Assembly (NCBI GenBank): GCA_029531795.1
Contig: JAPEIS010000008.1
Location: forward strand, 1,798,001 to 1,862,000
DNA: 64,000 bases
From: Sclerotinia nivalis
Lineage: Eukaryota; Ascomycota; Leotiomycetes; Helotiales; Sclerotiniaceae
Direction: 5' to 3'
Part shown: positions 1 through 12,188 of the stretch, in pieces
How the letters are laid out: each line of letters starts with the position of its first letter
Position numbering within the stretch: the stretch's first letter is position 1
Program-made: the position numbers and the translations under genes
The notes under the pieces: model-generated
What the model saw: the letters and a program-made list of their open reading frames with translations, nothing else
Database searches by the model: none
Told to the model about the DNA's origin: nothing

Positions 1-958
1 TTGATGGCATTGAATGATGGTAACGTTTGCCGCATAACTCGAGTGTCAAAAGTCACAAGTGATCGCAACAATGTAGAAGAGACGGACGGGAGGTATTTGT
101 ATTCCTTGTGATTTTGCAAGGTATAGCGAGATAGACTGTGTTGTAGAGTATAGAGCCAAGACGTCATTGCATCGCTGGACTTTAAGCTCTATAGATAGAT
201 GCTCCAGAAGTAGAAGCAGACTTGAGCAAAGGGTAGAGTAGAGAGTGAGATCAAAAATTGGGTTTATGCTGATTCTCTAGGCTTGTGAGGGTTTTCCAAG
301 CAAGATAAGAACAATATTAATACCCTAAGTGACTGCAACCTTGACGCGTATCAGATATATCTTTAAAATGATGGGAAGGGAGAAGGTTGACAGCTCTGAG
401 CGGTTCTTGCTAGCTGGGAGTATTCTTAAACGTGATTTAGGTTAGAATCAATAGTAGAATTCCGGCATCAGATTTTCAATAACACTGAAAATATGCGACT
501 GGCTCACTGGCTAAAAGTTGCAACGGTTGGCTCAAATCTTACAGGTTCAGAGGCCCATGTCATAAGCAAGGAAGCTGAAAGGACGATAACGTTGCAAGGT
601 CCTGAATAGCGGTTCTTCTTGCAGACTCGTAGTAAATATGGAAATGCACTGGCATATCCCCACAGTTAATTTTGTGTTCTTTTTAGCAATAGGTATACAT
701 CAAACTTTCCACTTTTTTCATGATAAAATTCTTCTAGAGGATGTGTGGTATCATTTATAATTTTACCTGAGGAGATTGTATATGGAGTAGAATTGTCATT
801 TCCCCGCCAGTGCCCCACTAAAATATTTTTCTCACGAGCTTTTCACGTGCAATAACTCTCTAACTCGATCATTGTCCAGTTCTCTTGAATTTCGAAATCC
901 AAAGTGACATTTTTTTGTTTACAATAACGTAGGACGTAGCGTTTCTGTACCTTTAGAT
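1..958. other. Non-coding start of window; promoter side of the Rsa3 gene
   Basis: No open frame with recognisable protein character was seen on either strand. The last 100 bases are T-rich and include a CACGTG element at about 843-850, as expected for upstream sequence of the gene starting at 959. A neighbouring gene outside the window could extend its UTR into the left part; nothing here shows this. Confidence 0.5.
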
Positions 959-1473
959 ATGGATCCCAAAATGCCCAAGGCCGCGAAACCTAAGCGTCGC
1001 AAGAAGAGCCAGTCGAGAACGGAAGGTATGTGTATCCCCATGTTTTTAATAAACTCTGCATACTAATATCCCAACAGTAACATCCATATCCGACAGTGAA
1101 AGCGACACTGCTACTAAATCTCAATCCTCCAAGCCAAATGTCCAACCAGCAGCCACCAAATCAGTCTCTCAAACCATTCCAACTCCGACAATCAAAGCTC
1201 CATCTGTAACTTACCCCAACGTTCTCCCCCTATTTCCCTTCCTCTAGCCTTATTAACATATCGTAGAAACCAAATCTGGTGAAAGACTCAGCTCTCGCCG
1301 AGAAATTCACAGCACATTATCTTCAACGCGCCACCAACGAGTTCTCTGAGGATTTGAACAAGATCCGTGAAGCGGATGATTTTAATGAGAATGCGTTGCA
1401 GATTTTGGTGCATGCATTGAAGCAGGGAACGGAAGTTTGGGGTGAGGAGGAGATGAGAAGGGTTGTTGGGTAG
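959..1473 (+). CDS. RSA3: Ribosome assembly protein 3 (60S biogenesis)
   Basis: Predicted 133-residue nucleolar protein needed for efficient 60S subunit assembly in yeast. Three exons: 959-1025, 1078-1205 and 1267-1473, with GT..AG introns and an ACTAAT branch site before the first acceptor. The N-terminus is very basic (KPKRRKKSQSR), followed by a Ser/Thr/Pro-rich linker. The conserved C-terminal Rsa3 domain runs from about residue 69: it contains FTAHYLQRATNEFSEDLNKI and the helix NALQILVHALKQGTEVW, both typical of the family. Length fits fungal Rsa3. The ATG at 959 is chosen because the next in-frame ATG, four codons on, loses nothing conserved, so the exact start is slightly uncertain. 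No direct operon context; ribosomal genes follow 1.5 kb downstream. Confidence 0.86.
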
Positions 1474-2971
1474 GGTGTGAGTGCGTGTGTTGAGGTGGAG
1501 GGGTGACTGGAGAAGAAAGGAGGACGATGATGGTGACGTCTTTGATCCCAGTGATGATTGATTGGGTAAAAAGACCGGCACGAGCACTTTCATGAAAGAC
1601 TTCTCCGATTCTGATAATAAGAGCAGCGGGAATAAGGCTGTAATAGTCGTGAAGTCTGCGAAGAATAGGCGCTTCAAAGAATTCGAAGCGTCCGCATGAA
1701 CGGAGAGTAGCTACAGCCTGGATGGAAGCTCAAGAGTATAGAGACACGGGACTCGATATGTTTTGCTCTTTATTTATGGCGTACGGTTTCAAAATGGAAG
1801 TCAAAAGTACTGTAATATTAGTTTAGACGGAGGATTTTACAAATTCACTTCAGGACATTACATATCATGGATCGCATCCTCACTCGCAGACCATTCATCA
1901 GATATAAAATATGGTGGCTACCAAGAACTCAAAAGTGTGAACCTCTAATATTGACTCCAAACATTTACCCATTCCCATCCCTCCCTCACCGCCCTGCACA
2001 AACCCCAAAGCTCACCAACACGAACCCGGAAATAAAATTCCAAGACCGTTTTTATTCCCAGTCGATGTAATTTTTTACGCTTCGGCGCTAAAATCCGTTC
2101 ATGAAAGAATCAATTTTACAGACGTGCAACAAAAGATAAATGTGGATAACACGTGACATCACAACGGAAGCACTTATCCTGGGTTTGAGGATTCATATCG
2201 TGAATGTCGTTGGTTCATGAATTAATGTGTGCCTGCGAATGATGGCTATGGAGTCTGGAACTTATGAACATTTTGTGTATGGTAGGAATAGATTATAGAT
2301 GGCATATATGAAGATATAGTCTCATTTCCCTTTTTGTATTAAGAGGACGCCCGGCCAAAGGACCCGACGATTTGCCCTGATAAAAGATGCATATTTATTA
2401 CGGCCCTCATGGAACGTCAGTCCTCGAGGCTCCCTTCGCCATTCCTTGATGCTTGGTAAAACATTTTGCAATCAACAATTCTGGCTCATCTGTGGTACAA
2501 AAAGCTTGAGATTCGGAAACGCAGTCCTTCGAGTTCAAGCGGTACTTGATGGCTGTCCTCGTCTCATATCCTACTGGCGGATAATAGCGACACTACAGGA
2601 TATGAACATTGAATGTGATAAAGGCTGGGGTACATAAGGAGAGAAGTACCAAAGCTAATGGACATGGAGCGTTGGAATTAGGTCCAATTGATGGTAGAGT
2701 AGCATGTACCAAGCCAGTAGCAATGGTCAGGTTCTTTCGAATATTTTAGACACAAGATCGCAATAATAAATGGGATCACTTTTAGTCATGATAAAGCTCC
2801 AGGCCAAATTTCCCCACGCGTTTACACCACCCAAATTCATGTTTCATTGCACAGTCTTCAAGAGAACGGTCATGTTTGCTTCAGATTCCGCATAGCATTG
2901 AGTAATATTCGAAATACATCATAGCACGCAAGAAACTACTCCCCCACATCCGTCTATCCATTGTAGATCAT
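1474..2971. other. Intergenic stretch between RSA3 and the ubiquitin-S27a gene
   Basis: This 1.5-kb interval has no convincing gene. Positions 1517-1699 read as an acidic/basic hydrophilic frame with one internal TGA (see findings), which may be decayed or alternatively spliced coding sequence. Small open frames near 1763-2070 and 2446-2637 have no recognisable domain and look like chance. The right end is the 3' flank of the minus-strand ubiquitin fusion gene. Confidence 0.5.
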
Positions 2972-3882
<911 letters not shown>

Positions 3883-4567
3883 ATGGTCAAGAAGCGCGCG
3901 TCCAAGTACGATCTCCAACTCCATCCATAATTTCAACTCAAACTTTTCGAGAAATGAGACAATTATCATTATCGACGAACATGTTATACTTGGGGAATCT
4001 GGGAGGCTGATTGATATTTTAGTGGACGTAACAAGAAGGGTCGTGGTCATGTCAAGCCCATCAGATGCTCCAACTGCTCTCGTTGCACCCCTAAGGACAA
4101 GGCGATAAAGAGATTTACCATCCGTAACATGGTTGAGTCCGCTGCCATTCGTATGTTATCTTATTTCCAACACTTAAGCAACTCCACAGAAGATATGAAT
4201 CGCAATGAGATCTGGCAGATAGATATTTTGGACTTATCGAAAATTGGCGCTAATACGGTCTTTTTTATAGGTGATATCTCAGAGGCATCTGTCTTCCCTG
4301 AGTACACAGTTCCCAAGATGTACCTCAAATTGCAATACTGCGTCTCTTGTGCCATTCACGGCAAGATTGTCCGGTATGTCCATGCTATGAGATGAATCCT
4401 TGGTCGAACTGCCAGTAAGTTAGACCCATAAGAACATTTGGGCTGATTCTCTTTTTTACAGTGTCCGATCCCGTGTTGGAAGACGCAACCGTGCCCCACC
4501 TCCCCGTGTTAGATACAACAAGGACGGAAAGAAGGTCAACCCAAACCAAGCCGCTGCTAAGGCTTAG
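3883..4567 (+). CDS. RPS26: 40S ribosomal protein S26 (eS26)
   Basis: Encodes a 119-residue structural protein of the small ribosomal subunit. Four exons: 3883-3905, 4023-4150, 4271-4373 and 4462-4567. The joined product has the family hallmarks: MVKKRAS N-terminus, [18 protein letters not shown], a second pair of zinc-ligand cysteines in [13 protein letters not shown], and a basic C-terminus with [18 protein letters not shown]. Length is normal for fungal S26. The first coding exon is only 23 nt, a usual arrangement for ribosomal protein genes. It is expressed divergently from the ubiquitin-S27a fusion. Confidence 0.97.
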
Positions 4568-5926
4568 AGTGCTTTTGGTTGGGAAGGGGGAGTTATTGAC
4601 TGGTTTTTCGGGATGCATTTCGTCTTAGCCAGATTCTAATGCAAAATCATTGCTTAGACAAATATGACCTCATTGACTGATGATTAAAATCTTTAATTCG
4701 GTTATAAAAATTTCAGATTTGTGTGACATTTCGCAGCTCCATTGATCGGGTTCCAACATTCAGTGTATATCATGAAGTGCGCTTTATTTTCACTATATTG
4801 GCCATTGATAGGTTGCGCATCTACAACTCAATCAAGTTCAACTTGATGCTACAATTGCAACCAACATTTCTACGTTTCCATAGTACTATTGCACAGACTA
4901 CACAATAACATCAGCTTTCTTCAATCATTCATCATTTGCTTTGGTGCCCAATAAATAAACGGCAGTAACTACTAATGGAGCTATCTAATTACGAATTCCC
5001 TTACTCCAATATTCATATTCCATAACTCCCTTGTGCACATCTCGCCTTCAACATCTCAACATTTCCAACATCACAGCAATTAGTCTTTGCCAACACATCC
5101 TCATCTGTCTCCAAACAATGAACCAACCTCTTTCTACATTAACAATCTACACTCGCTCAACATCTTCCCTATTCTCAACACAACCCCATGTTCATTCATA
5201 CCTATCACAATTCCTCAAAAACCAAAAATTTATCATCCAAAACCTCAATGCAAGCTCTATACCAACCAAGCATCTCTGTGCTCGACATTCCACACTTACA
5301 GATCCATCTCGCCAGAAAACATACATTGTATCACCGGTTCAAACTCTACTACTTGAAAAATCTACGTGGATTTATAGTACCATCAGGGAATGAGAAGATT
5401 ATCCTTTGTGGCACAACCGAAGAAGAGGAGGAGAAAACAACTCCTGCGAGAGGGAGATTCTACTCAGCGGACACTGGAGACTCAAGAGAAGCGACGGGAG
5501 AAGAATAGAAATTAGGAATGGTTATGCTGTTCTGATACCATGAACTGAGCTCAATAGTATAGTTTTCCAAGGCCGTAGTTTTAATTTCTCAAATGCTACC
5601 ATACATAGAATTGTATCAGTGGCTACAGCTGCATAGTAAGCTGATGATCATGGTGATATTGTGACCGGAATGGACTGTTGAAAGAATTCATGTAGACACG
5701 ATGATTATGGTTTGAGAGGAAATTAGGGTCAAATAGAACTGTGTTATAATGATTATACATTTAAATCTAATCGTCCACTCGTGAAAACGTTGGACCACGG
5801 GGATAATACTTACATACATATCAAACAAAAATATACATAGAATTGAAACTTTTCACAACGAATGTAATGATATGAGCCATGGTCATGTCATGAATTATCT
5901 TCCATCCACATTCCCCATCCCTTACT
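4568..5926. other. Intergenic stretch with C/T-rich segment
   Basis: About 1.35 kb between two gene 3' ends (S26 on plus, RINT-1 family on minus). Positions 4980-5330 are strongly pyrimidine- and A-rich and poor in G, resembling a transcribed leader, and contain overlapping short open frames in all three plus frames. One of these is listed separately as a weak candidate gene. No repeat or RNA gene was recognised. Confidence 0.45.
5188..5508 (+). CDS. Possible small hypothetical protein (weak)
   Basis: Open frame of 106 codons with no recognised domain. An internal ATG at 5248 would give an 86-residue product whose C-terminal half is hydrophilic and acidic with a run of five Glu after CGTTE. 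Support is weak: two other plus-strand frames are open over the same bases, there is no family match, and the interval lies between two convergent gene ends. It could be part of an untranslated RNA or chance. Kept only because the preceding pyrimidine-rich segment resembles a fungal transcript leader. Confidence 0.18.
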   Translation: MFIHTYHNSSKTKNLSSKTSMQALYQPSISVLDIPHLQIHLARKHTLYHRFKLYYLKNLRGFIVPSGNEKIILCGTTEEEEEKTTPARGRFYSADTGDSREATGEE

Positions 5927-8599
5927 CTATTCGTTTGCCTCGACTCTTCGCAGGATGATCTGTCTCGCAGTAGGGTTATCCAACAGATTCATATGCAACT
6001 TAGCAAGAACCTCCTCGCATTCCTCCCTACCAGCATATATTTTCTCCGCTGCTTCAGACAGAGACAACGCCTCCTCATCTGATACCTCTATGGGCAGATT
6101 TAGCAAAGCAATACCTTCCGTAAGCCGCGGCATCATGAATACCGTGTTCTCCAGCGGTAGATATGCGCCAATGATGCTTTGGATTCCTTTCAGGTCCTGG
6201 GCAAAGCGAGCTGCGCCTAATGTTGTGAAATCCTGTTTGAGGAGGACTTCGTTGAATAGCAAGTCTTCGAGAGCTAAGATTGCTTGGCGCCAGATTCGCA
6301 TAAATGCAGGATAAGAAATGGTTTTCTCGAGATAGGCCATTTTCTCTTTCATTAACTAGCGAGGATGTTAAGTGTGGGTTCAGTTTGCGAGACAGGAATA
6401 CACTCACCTGAAGAGGTTGATCAAGCTCGGCTGAAATTGTCAAAGACGACGTATAATATGCTACTAAACCTGATTAGTAAAATGCTTGTAGGATAAAAGA
6501 AGGCTTACTTACTAGATTGAGAATCTTGACCAACTGTAGTCCATTGCGCTTGGGTGAGATAGGCTCTAAACTCAGCTGGAATTGGATATTTGATCGCTCG
6601 TTGTAGAAGGTCTCCCGCGTTGCTCCTTATCTTCTTGAAGCCGTGGATCGCTGTATCGAAAATTGTTCCGTCACCCGTGCCTAGCTTGAGAGAAGTAGAT
6701 AACTGAAGCTGCGAACATGTGATAGGACCAGCGATGGCGCTTTCCGGATGTACGTTTCGTGCCCTATCATCCAACTGGAAATATAATTCCACGAAAAACT
6801 AACCACATATCAGTACTTGACATTATACTATTGTATCGAATGATAGAGATGCTAACCATTTCATAGGCTAGAGATTCAAGAGTCGAGATAATATGATCTG
6901 CACTACCAAAAACTTTGCAAAGACTAACGAGCCCTGCCATTCCCTCGACAGACCGTTGCTGCTCTTTGGTGGCGCCTGTGGCTATACGACCGACAGTTGA
7001 GGTAAGAGATATATAGGCGTCTAGAGATTCGGATAGGCGAATTTGATATTTATCAAGTACTGCAATTTGAGTATTGAGGAAGAATCGAACTTTATGTGAG
7101 GCTCTTCGTAGGTCTTTATATTGTGTTGTAATGGTCTTCAGGAGATCAGTAACCTTTGTAGCCCCAAAGGTAGTTTTAGTCTTCTGCGATTCGTTACTGT
7201 CGTAGTCAATATTCCCATTATCTTGCGATTGCATTATGTCTTCATATCTCTGCAAGGCGAATCTCTCCTCAGCTTCTAACCAGGGAGCGAACCATTTATC
7301 TAGGACATGCCAAGTCACGCCAACCCAGCCGAATTCGATGTTACCGCCATCATACTTATACTTGCTTCGGACACTATCATCCCAAATCATTAATTGGCCT
7401 ACAAATTTACTCAAGTGCACAGGGTCGTGCTGGATATCCTTCAAAACAACTTCGGTCTTGTCTTTGACTAATGGCAAGAGTGCTGTGATGAAGGCAGATA
7501 CGGGATCTATGTAAAGTGAGTTCCCAGCCAGAGAACTACCCAAAAAGTGTGCAGCCAAAACAGGTCCAGCATTAACTCGAAGATAAGACTCATGCGAATC
7601 TATGACATCGAGGATCCAGTTCAGGTAATATTCTCCGAGCTGATATTGTTAGAGCGTATTCATGAACAATAGATAGAAACTTACAAGACTGCTGCCACTC
7701 GTAGGCGTGGTTCCCATGAAGTGATAGCGAAATTTCAATTCAATTTCTTTGACGAGAACCGCAAAAGGCAGAAGTATAAGAGGTTCTCGAGCTTCTCTAA
7801 TTTCTGGAGCTTGTAGATCCAAAAGTCTCCCAAAACATGTTTGCCATACCCTAGAAACTTCGACATCCAGATCTGGCCATTTCAAGGTTTTGAGTACATC
7901 CTGAAATTCTCTGACCATGATTTGGACCATTTGTGCCCATAAATGAGTCGCTGTCTGTTCCACATAGGCAACGAGATGAGGAGCAGTAACTTCTGTGGTA
8001 TTCTGAGTCGCTTGTAAAGCCATTGCAAGTTGTTTCAATCGCACATATGGCTTCAAAGCCTCGGTAGGATTGTCAGGTAAATTTTGACGAGCTTCCTTGG
8101 TCATGTCATCGACATCTTTCAATAGTTCAACATATGCTTGTGCCAGCTCAACTTGTCGTAGTTTCTCCATCGGTCCCTCCAAGCGCCGTACTGCTTCTTC
8201 CGGAGAATCTGAAGATGTAAGCATCATCAATCGCGCTCGCAGATCGTCTTGTTGTCGCTCAAAGGCTTGCGTTTTTTGGGCTAGCGACGAAGTGTGATTT
8301 GCGGCGGCTCTTTTGGCCTCTGCGAGCTTGGTTGTGGCATCTCTCAACTGTGTAGAGTTCTTATTAGCTAGTGGAGTGAGATCCACGGTGATATTGCGAC
8401 TTACTTGCTCTTCCAATTGCTTTTGCTTCGCATTTACATTCTCTAATAAGCTCGATAGGCTGTTCATATCTGCGGTAGTCTGGATTTTGTCGTTCAACCA
8501 ATCTTCAACCCTCATATTTCTTTCCCCGACTGGTATATCGACATTCGGATTGCATAAGTAAGCCTTCGGGCTACGCTCCAGCTCTATTTGAAGCGACAT
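5927..8599 (-). CDS. TIP20: RINT-1/Tip20 family tethering protein (Dsl1 complex)
   Basis: Predicted 824-residue member of the RINT-1/TIP-1 family, whose yeast member Tip20 tethers Golgi-derived COPI vesicles to the ER. Five exons: 8599-7685, 7639-6857, 6798-6513, 6469-6408 and 6355-5927, all joining in frame. Residues about 30-130 are coiled coil (LLENVNAKQKQLEEQV and following heptads). The body is helical with family-like segments FRYHFMG near residue 295, LGEYYLNWILDVIDSHE at the exon 1/2 join, and an alpha-helical C-terminus with MPRLTEGIALLNLP. No membrane segment or signal peptide. Family identity rests on overall pattern; the split between Tip20-like and RINT-1-like roles (traffic versus checkpoint) is inference. 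It is divergent from DNA ligase I. Confidence 0.78.
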
Positions 8600-9000
8600 G
8601 TTTCAATGTGGTTAATCGGGTTGCTTCCTCAACTGGCAGTCGCAATGTTTAAAGTTGTCCTCATTTAAGGTTAACAATTAACAATTGAAATTTAGCGATC
8701 CCAGGGTCGCCAAAAAAGCGCCATTTCCGGGGCCCCCTCATTCAAAAAACGACGTCACCACAGCCTGAAATCTGCCGCCCGCGTCACGTCCACAGGTAAA
8801 TGCGGGACGCGATTTTTTCCAATGGTAACTTACAATTCACTATAGGCATTGCGATATGTTTTATAACTCATGATTTCATGAACATATTTTGCTACTCGAC
8901 AAAAGTTCTTATAATGGCTCACAGATGATGCAGTAATACTAATCACATTCGCAACAATTAACCCCCATTTCCGATTGAAGTGGCGAAACGCATTGAGATA
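8600..9000. promoter_or_regulatory. Divergent promoter of TIP20 and DNA ligase I with two ACGCG cores
   Basis: The 401 bp between two divergent start codons contain ACGCG at 8807-8811 and its complement CGCGT at 8780-8784, 27 bp apart. ACGCG is the core of the MCB element bound by MBF, which drives G1/S genes including the ligase gene CDC9 in yeast. The stretch around 8690-8820 is locally GC-rich compared with its flanks. Use of these sites in this organism is inference. Confidence 0.45.
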
Positions 9001-11844
9001 ATGGGGACACCTACGAAGCGGAGGAAGCTCAACAATGATACAAAGTCGAATGGTTCTCGAAATCTCGACTTCTTTTTTGGAAAGCGAAAGAAAGATGAAC
9101 AAGGGTTACCATCTCAACTAGTGGGTAGTCCATCCCAAGATGTTCCCGATGGCGCCGGTCCCTCTGAATTGACAGACGAGCAACTGGCAAGAAAGTTACA
9201 GGAGGAATGGGATCGGGAACCAATTGGCGCAAATGAGGCGACTGAAGGTCTTCCGGTGGAAACCAATGGGCAGCCGACTGTGACTCCAGGCTCTGCCATT
9301 CCTACCAGCCATACAAGTGAGGAGGCGCCGAGTGATAGCATTTTCAGTCAGCCTACCACAAAACCGGTTAAACCAATTATCAATAAGAATACTCTTTCAC
9401 TACAATCTACTGGCACAGCAGAAGATACTATATCGTCGAACATACCATTGGATGAAAGCCCTTTGACCTTCGAACCTTCGAAATATGTGTTTGATCTGCA
9501 AAAACATTGGGCTGCAGAAGGAGGGGATGCATCTTACGCTCTCTTGACAAGATGTTTTATACTCGTGAATAGTACTCAGAGCCGCATAAAAATAGTAGAT
9601 ACTCTGGTCAATTTGCTGAGGATTATCATCGAGGGTGATCCGGATTCGCTTCTACCTACTGTACGTTCAAACCATTCTTACAAGTCTTTTACGAGCAAAA
9701 TATAGCAAATTTCCGTTAGAACCCATATATGATTCCTTCAAACCTCTCTATGTATCATACTACATATCCCATGCTCTACTTGTATTAATTCCCGATATAG
9801 GTCTGGCTCGCGACGAATGCAATATCACCACCATACATATCCCTCGAACTAGGTTTGGGTGGTTCGGCCATTTCGAAAGCATTGAAAAACGTGTGCGGGC
9901 TAGATTCCAGGTCCTTGAAGACATTGTATGACAAGCACGGTGATGCTGGCGATGTTGCTTTTGAGGCTAAGAAGAGACAGAGTTTTACTTTAAGAAAACC
10001 GAAGCCACTAACGATAAAAGGAGTCTACCAATCTCTAGTCAAAATAGCTAAGACACAAGGAACCGGCAGTAGCGAGATCAAGCAAAGAATTGTCGATCGA
10101 CTATTGCAAGACGCTAGAGGAGCAGAGGAGAGTCGATATGTTGTCAGGACCCTCTGCCAACATGTGAGTAGTTGTTTTGATTATTTACAATACATCCAAA
10201 ACTGTAATTTTCGTGGAATATCATTGTCAAATTTCTTTCCCATACGAATTCTAACTTGCCTACCAGCTCCGTATTGGTGCAGTGAAAACTACAATGTTGA
10301 TTGCTTTATCTCGAGCTTTCCAGCTATCTAGACCACCTGGAGCAGACTTTCCTCTTAAGTCACAACAAGAGCTGGCAAAGCTCAAAAAAGAAGTCTTGGC
10401 CGAGGTGTGGTCCAAGGGTGAAGAAATTGTGAAAGCATGCTTTGCTAAGAGGCCCAATTACAACGACCTGATACCCGTTTTGCTTGAGATTGGAGTCTGC
10501 GAGGAGCTACTGATTAGATGCGGACTAGCCTTACATATTCCATTACGCCCCATGTTAGGGAGCATTACCAGAGATCTTGCAGAAATGCTTACGAAACTTC
10601 AAGGTCGTGATTTCAGTTGTGAGTATAAGTATGATGGACAGCGAGCCCAAGTTCATTGTGATGAGAACGGAAAAGTCTCAATATTTTCCAGGCACCTGGA
10701 ACTTATGACAGACAAATATCCCGATTTGGTGGCCTTGATACCGAAAATACGTGGGGAAGGTGTCGACAGTTTCATCATGGAAGGAGAGGTAGTTTCTGTT
10801 GATCGGGAATCTGGTGATCTGAAAACTTTCCAATCTCTGGCAAATCGAGCGAGAAAAGATGTGGCAATTGGGAGTGTTACGATTGATGTGTGTCTCTTCT
10901 CCTTCGATTTGATGTATCTGAACGGAGAATCACTTCTCAATCGAACATTCAGGGAAAGGCGAGAACTTCTTCGGGGTTTGTTCGTTGAGGTGCCGAACCA
11001 GTTCACATGGGTAAAGAGTATTGATGCTACTTCTCAGGATTCAGAGGTTGTCTTAGAATTCTTCAAAAGTGCGACAGAGCGAAAGTGTGAGGGAATCATG
11101 TCTAAGATTTTAGATGATATACCTAGCACTACGTTACCTGAGTCCGAGGAAGCCTCAGAAGGACCTGAGCCCTTTATTCTCCAAACTTCCCAAAGACAAT
11201 CCAAAGGGAAGAAGAAATCTGCAGAAAAAGAACCCGAGAAGAAAACGCGCCGAAAAGCTTTATTATCTACCTACGAGCCCGACAAACGACTGGACTCTTG
11301 GCTGAAAGTGAAAAAAGATTACAGTGCTTCATTTGATACATTGGATTTGATACCTGTCGCTGCATGGCATGGTCAAGGACGTAAGGCAAAATTCTGGTCA
11401 CCAATTCTCCTTGCGGTTCGCAACGATGAGACTGGCACTCTGGAAGCCGTGTGTAAGTGTATCTCGGGATTTAGTGACGCATTCTACAAGGCCAACAAAG
11501 AATTCTACGCAGAGGGGGGCGAGCATGTTCTAGGAGGAAAACCAAATTATGTCGATTATCGAGGTGGGCACCCCGATGTATGGTTCGAACCGCAGGAGGT
11601 CTGGGAGATGGCTTATGCGGATATCACAATTAGTCCGGTGTATAGAGCCGCCATCGGTCTTGTGAGCGATGAAAAGGGATTAAGTTTGAGGTTCCCTAGA
11701 TTCTTGAAAAAAAGAGAAGATAAATCTATAGAAGAAGCTAGCACAAGTGAGTTTCTTGCTAAGTTGTGGAGGAAACAGGAGCAGAAGGTCGATGATGGGA
11801 AGGATAAATTAGAGGAAACATATCTGGAGGAGGATGAGGAATAA
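9001..11844 (+). CDS. CDC9: ATP-dependent DNA ligase I
   Basis: Predicted 866-residue replicative ligase that seals Okazaki-fragment nicks and completes excision repair. Three exons: 9001-9660, 9801-10163 and 10267-11844. The N-terminus has basic nuclear-type sequence (TKRRKL) and SRNLDFFF at about residue 20, which fits a PCNA-binding box with Ser in place of the usual Gln. The DNA-binding domain covers about residues 160-400. The nucleotidyl-transferase motif I is EYKYDGQRAQVH with the expected AMP-accepting Lys at residue 462, followed by MEGEVVS and the OB-fold segment ending GLSLRFPRFLKKRED. A basic insertion (KGKKKSAEKEPEKKTRRK) precedes the OB fold. Longer than yeast Cdc9 mainly at the N-terminus. 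Confidence 0.95.
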
Positions 11845-12188
11845 TTGATAACTCACAAAGCTACTCTTAGTGAATGGTAAAAGGGCTATCGAGAGGACAC
11901 CATACCTGTTGGAAGAGTATTGTAACCTTAATATTTACTTGTGTTAGAAGTTGTTACAAGTAAGGCCTGGATATCACGCATCTACAGTACATCTTCCATA
12001 CTGTTGTCTGATCATCGTTGAGCTGCTACTAAACCCTCAAAACCCACTTTATTTAAGTATCGTTGCCGAGCCAACATGGAAGAAGTCGCAACCTCGGAAA
12101 AACAGAGACGATAACTGAACATTAACAACTCAATAATATTAATTTGAGGCTCAAATCATAGTCAATTTTTATCACGACAGTATATATT
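11845..12188. other. Short intergenic region between ligase and SprT-family genes
   Basis: About 340 bp between two plus-strand genes. It must hold the ligase 3' end and the promoter of the next gene. No repeat, RNA gene or clear regulatory motif was recognised. Confidence 0.5.
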
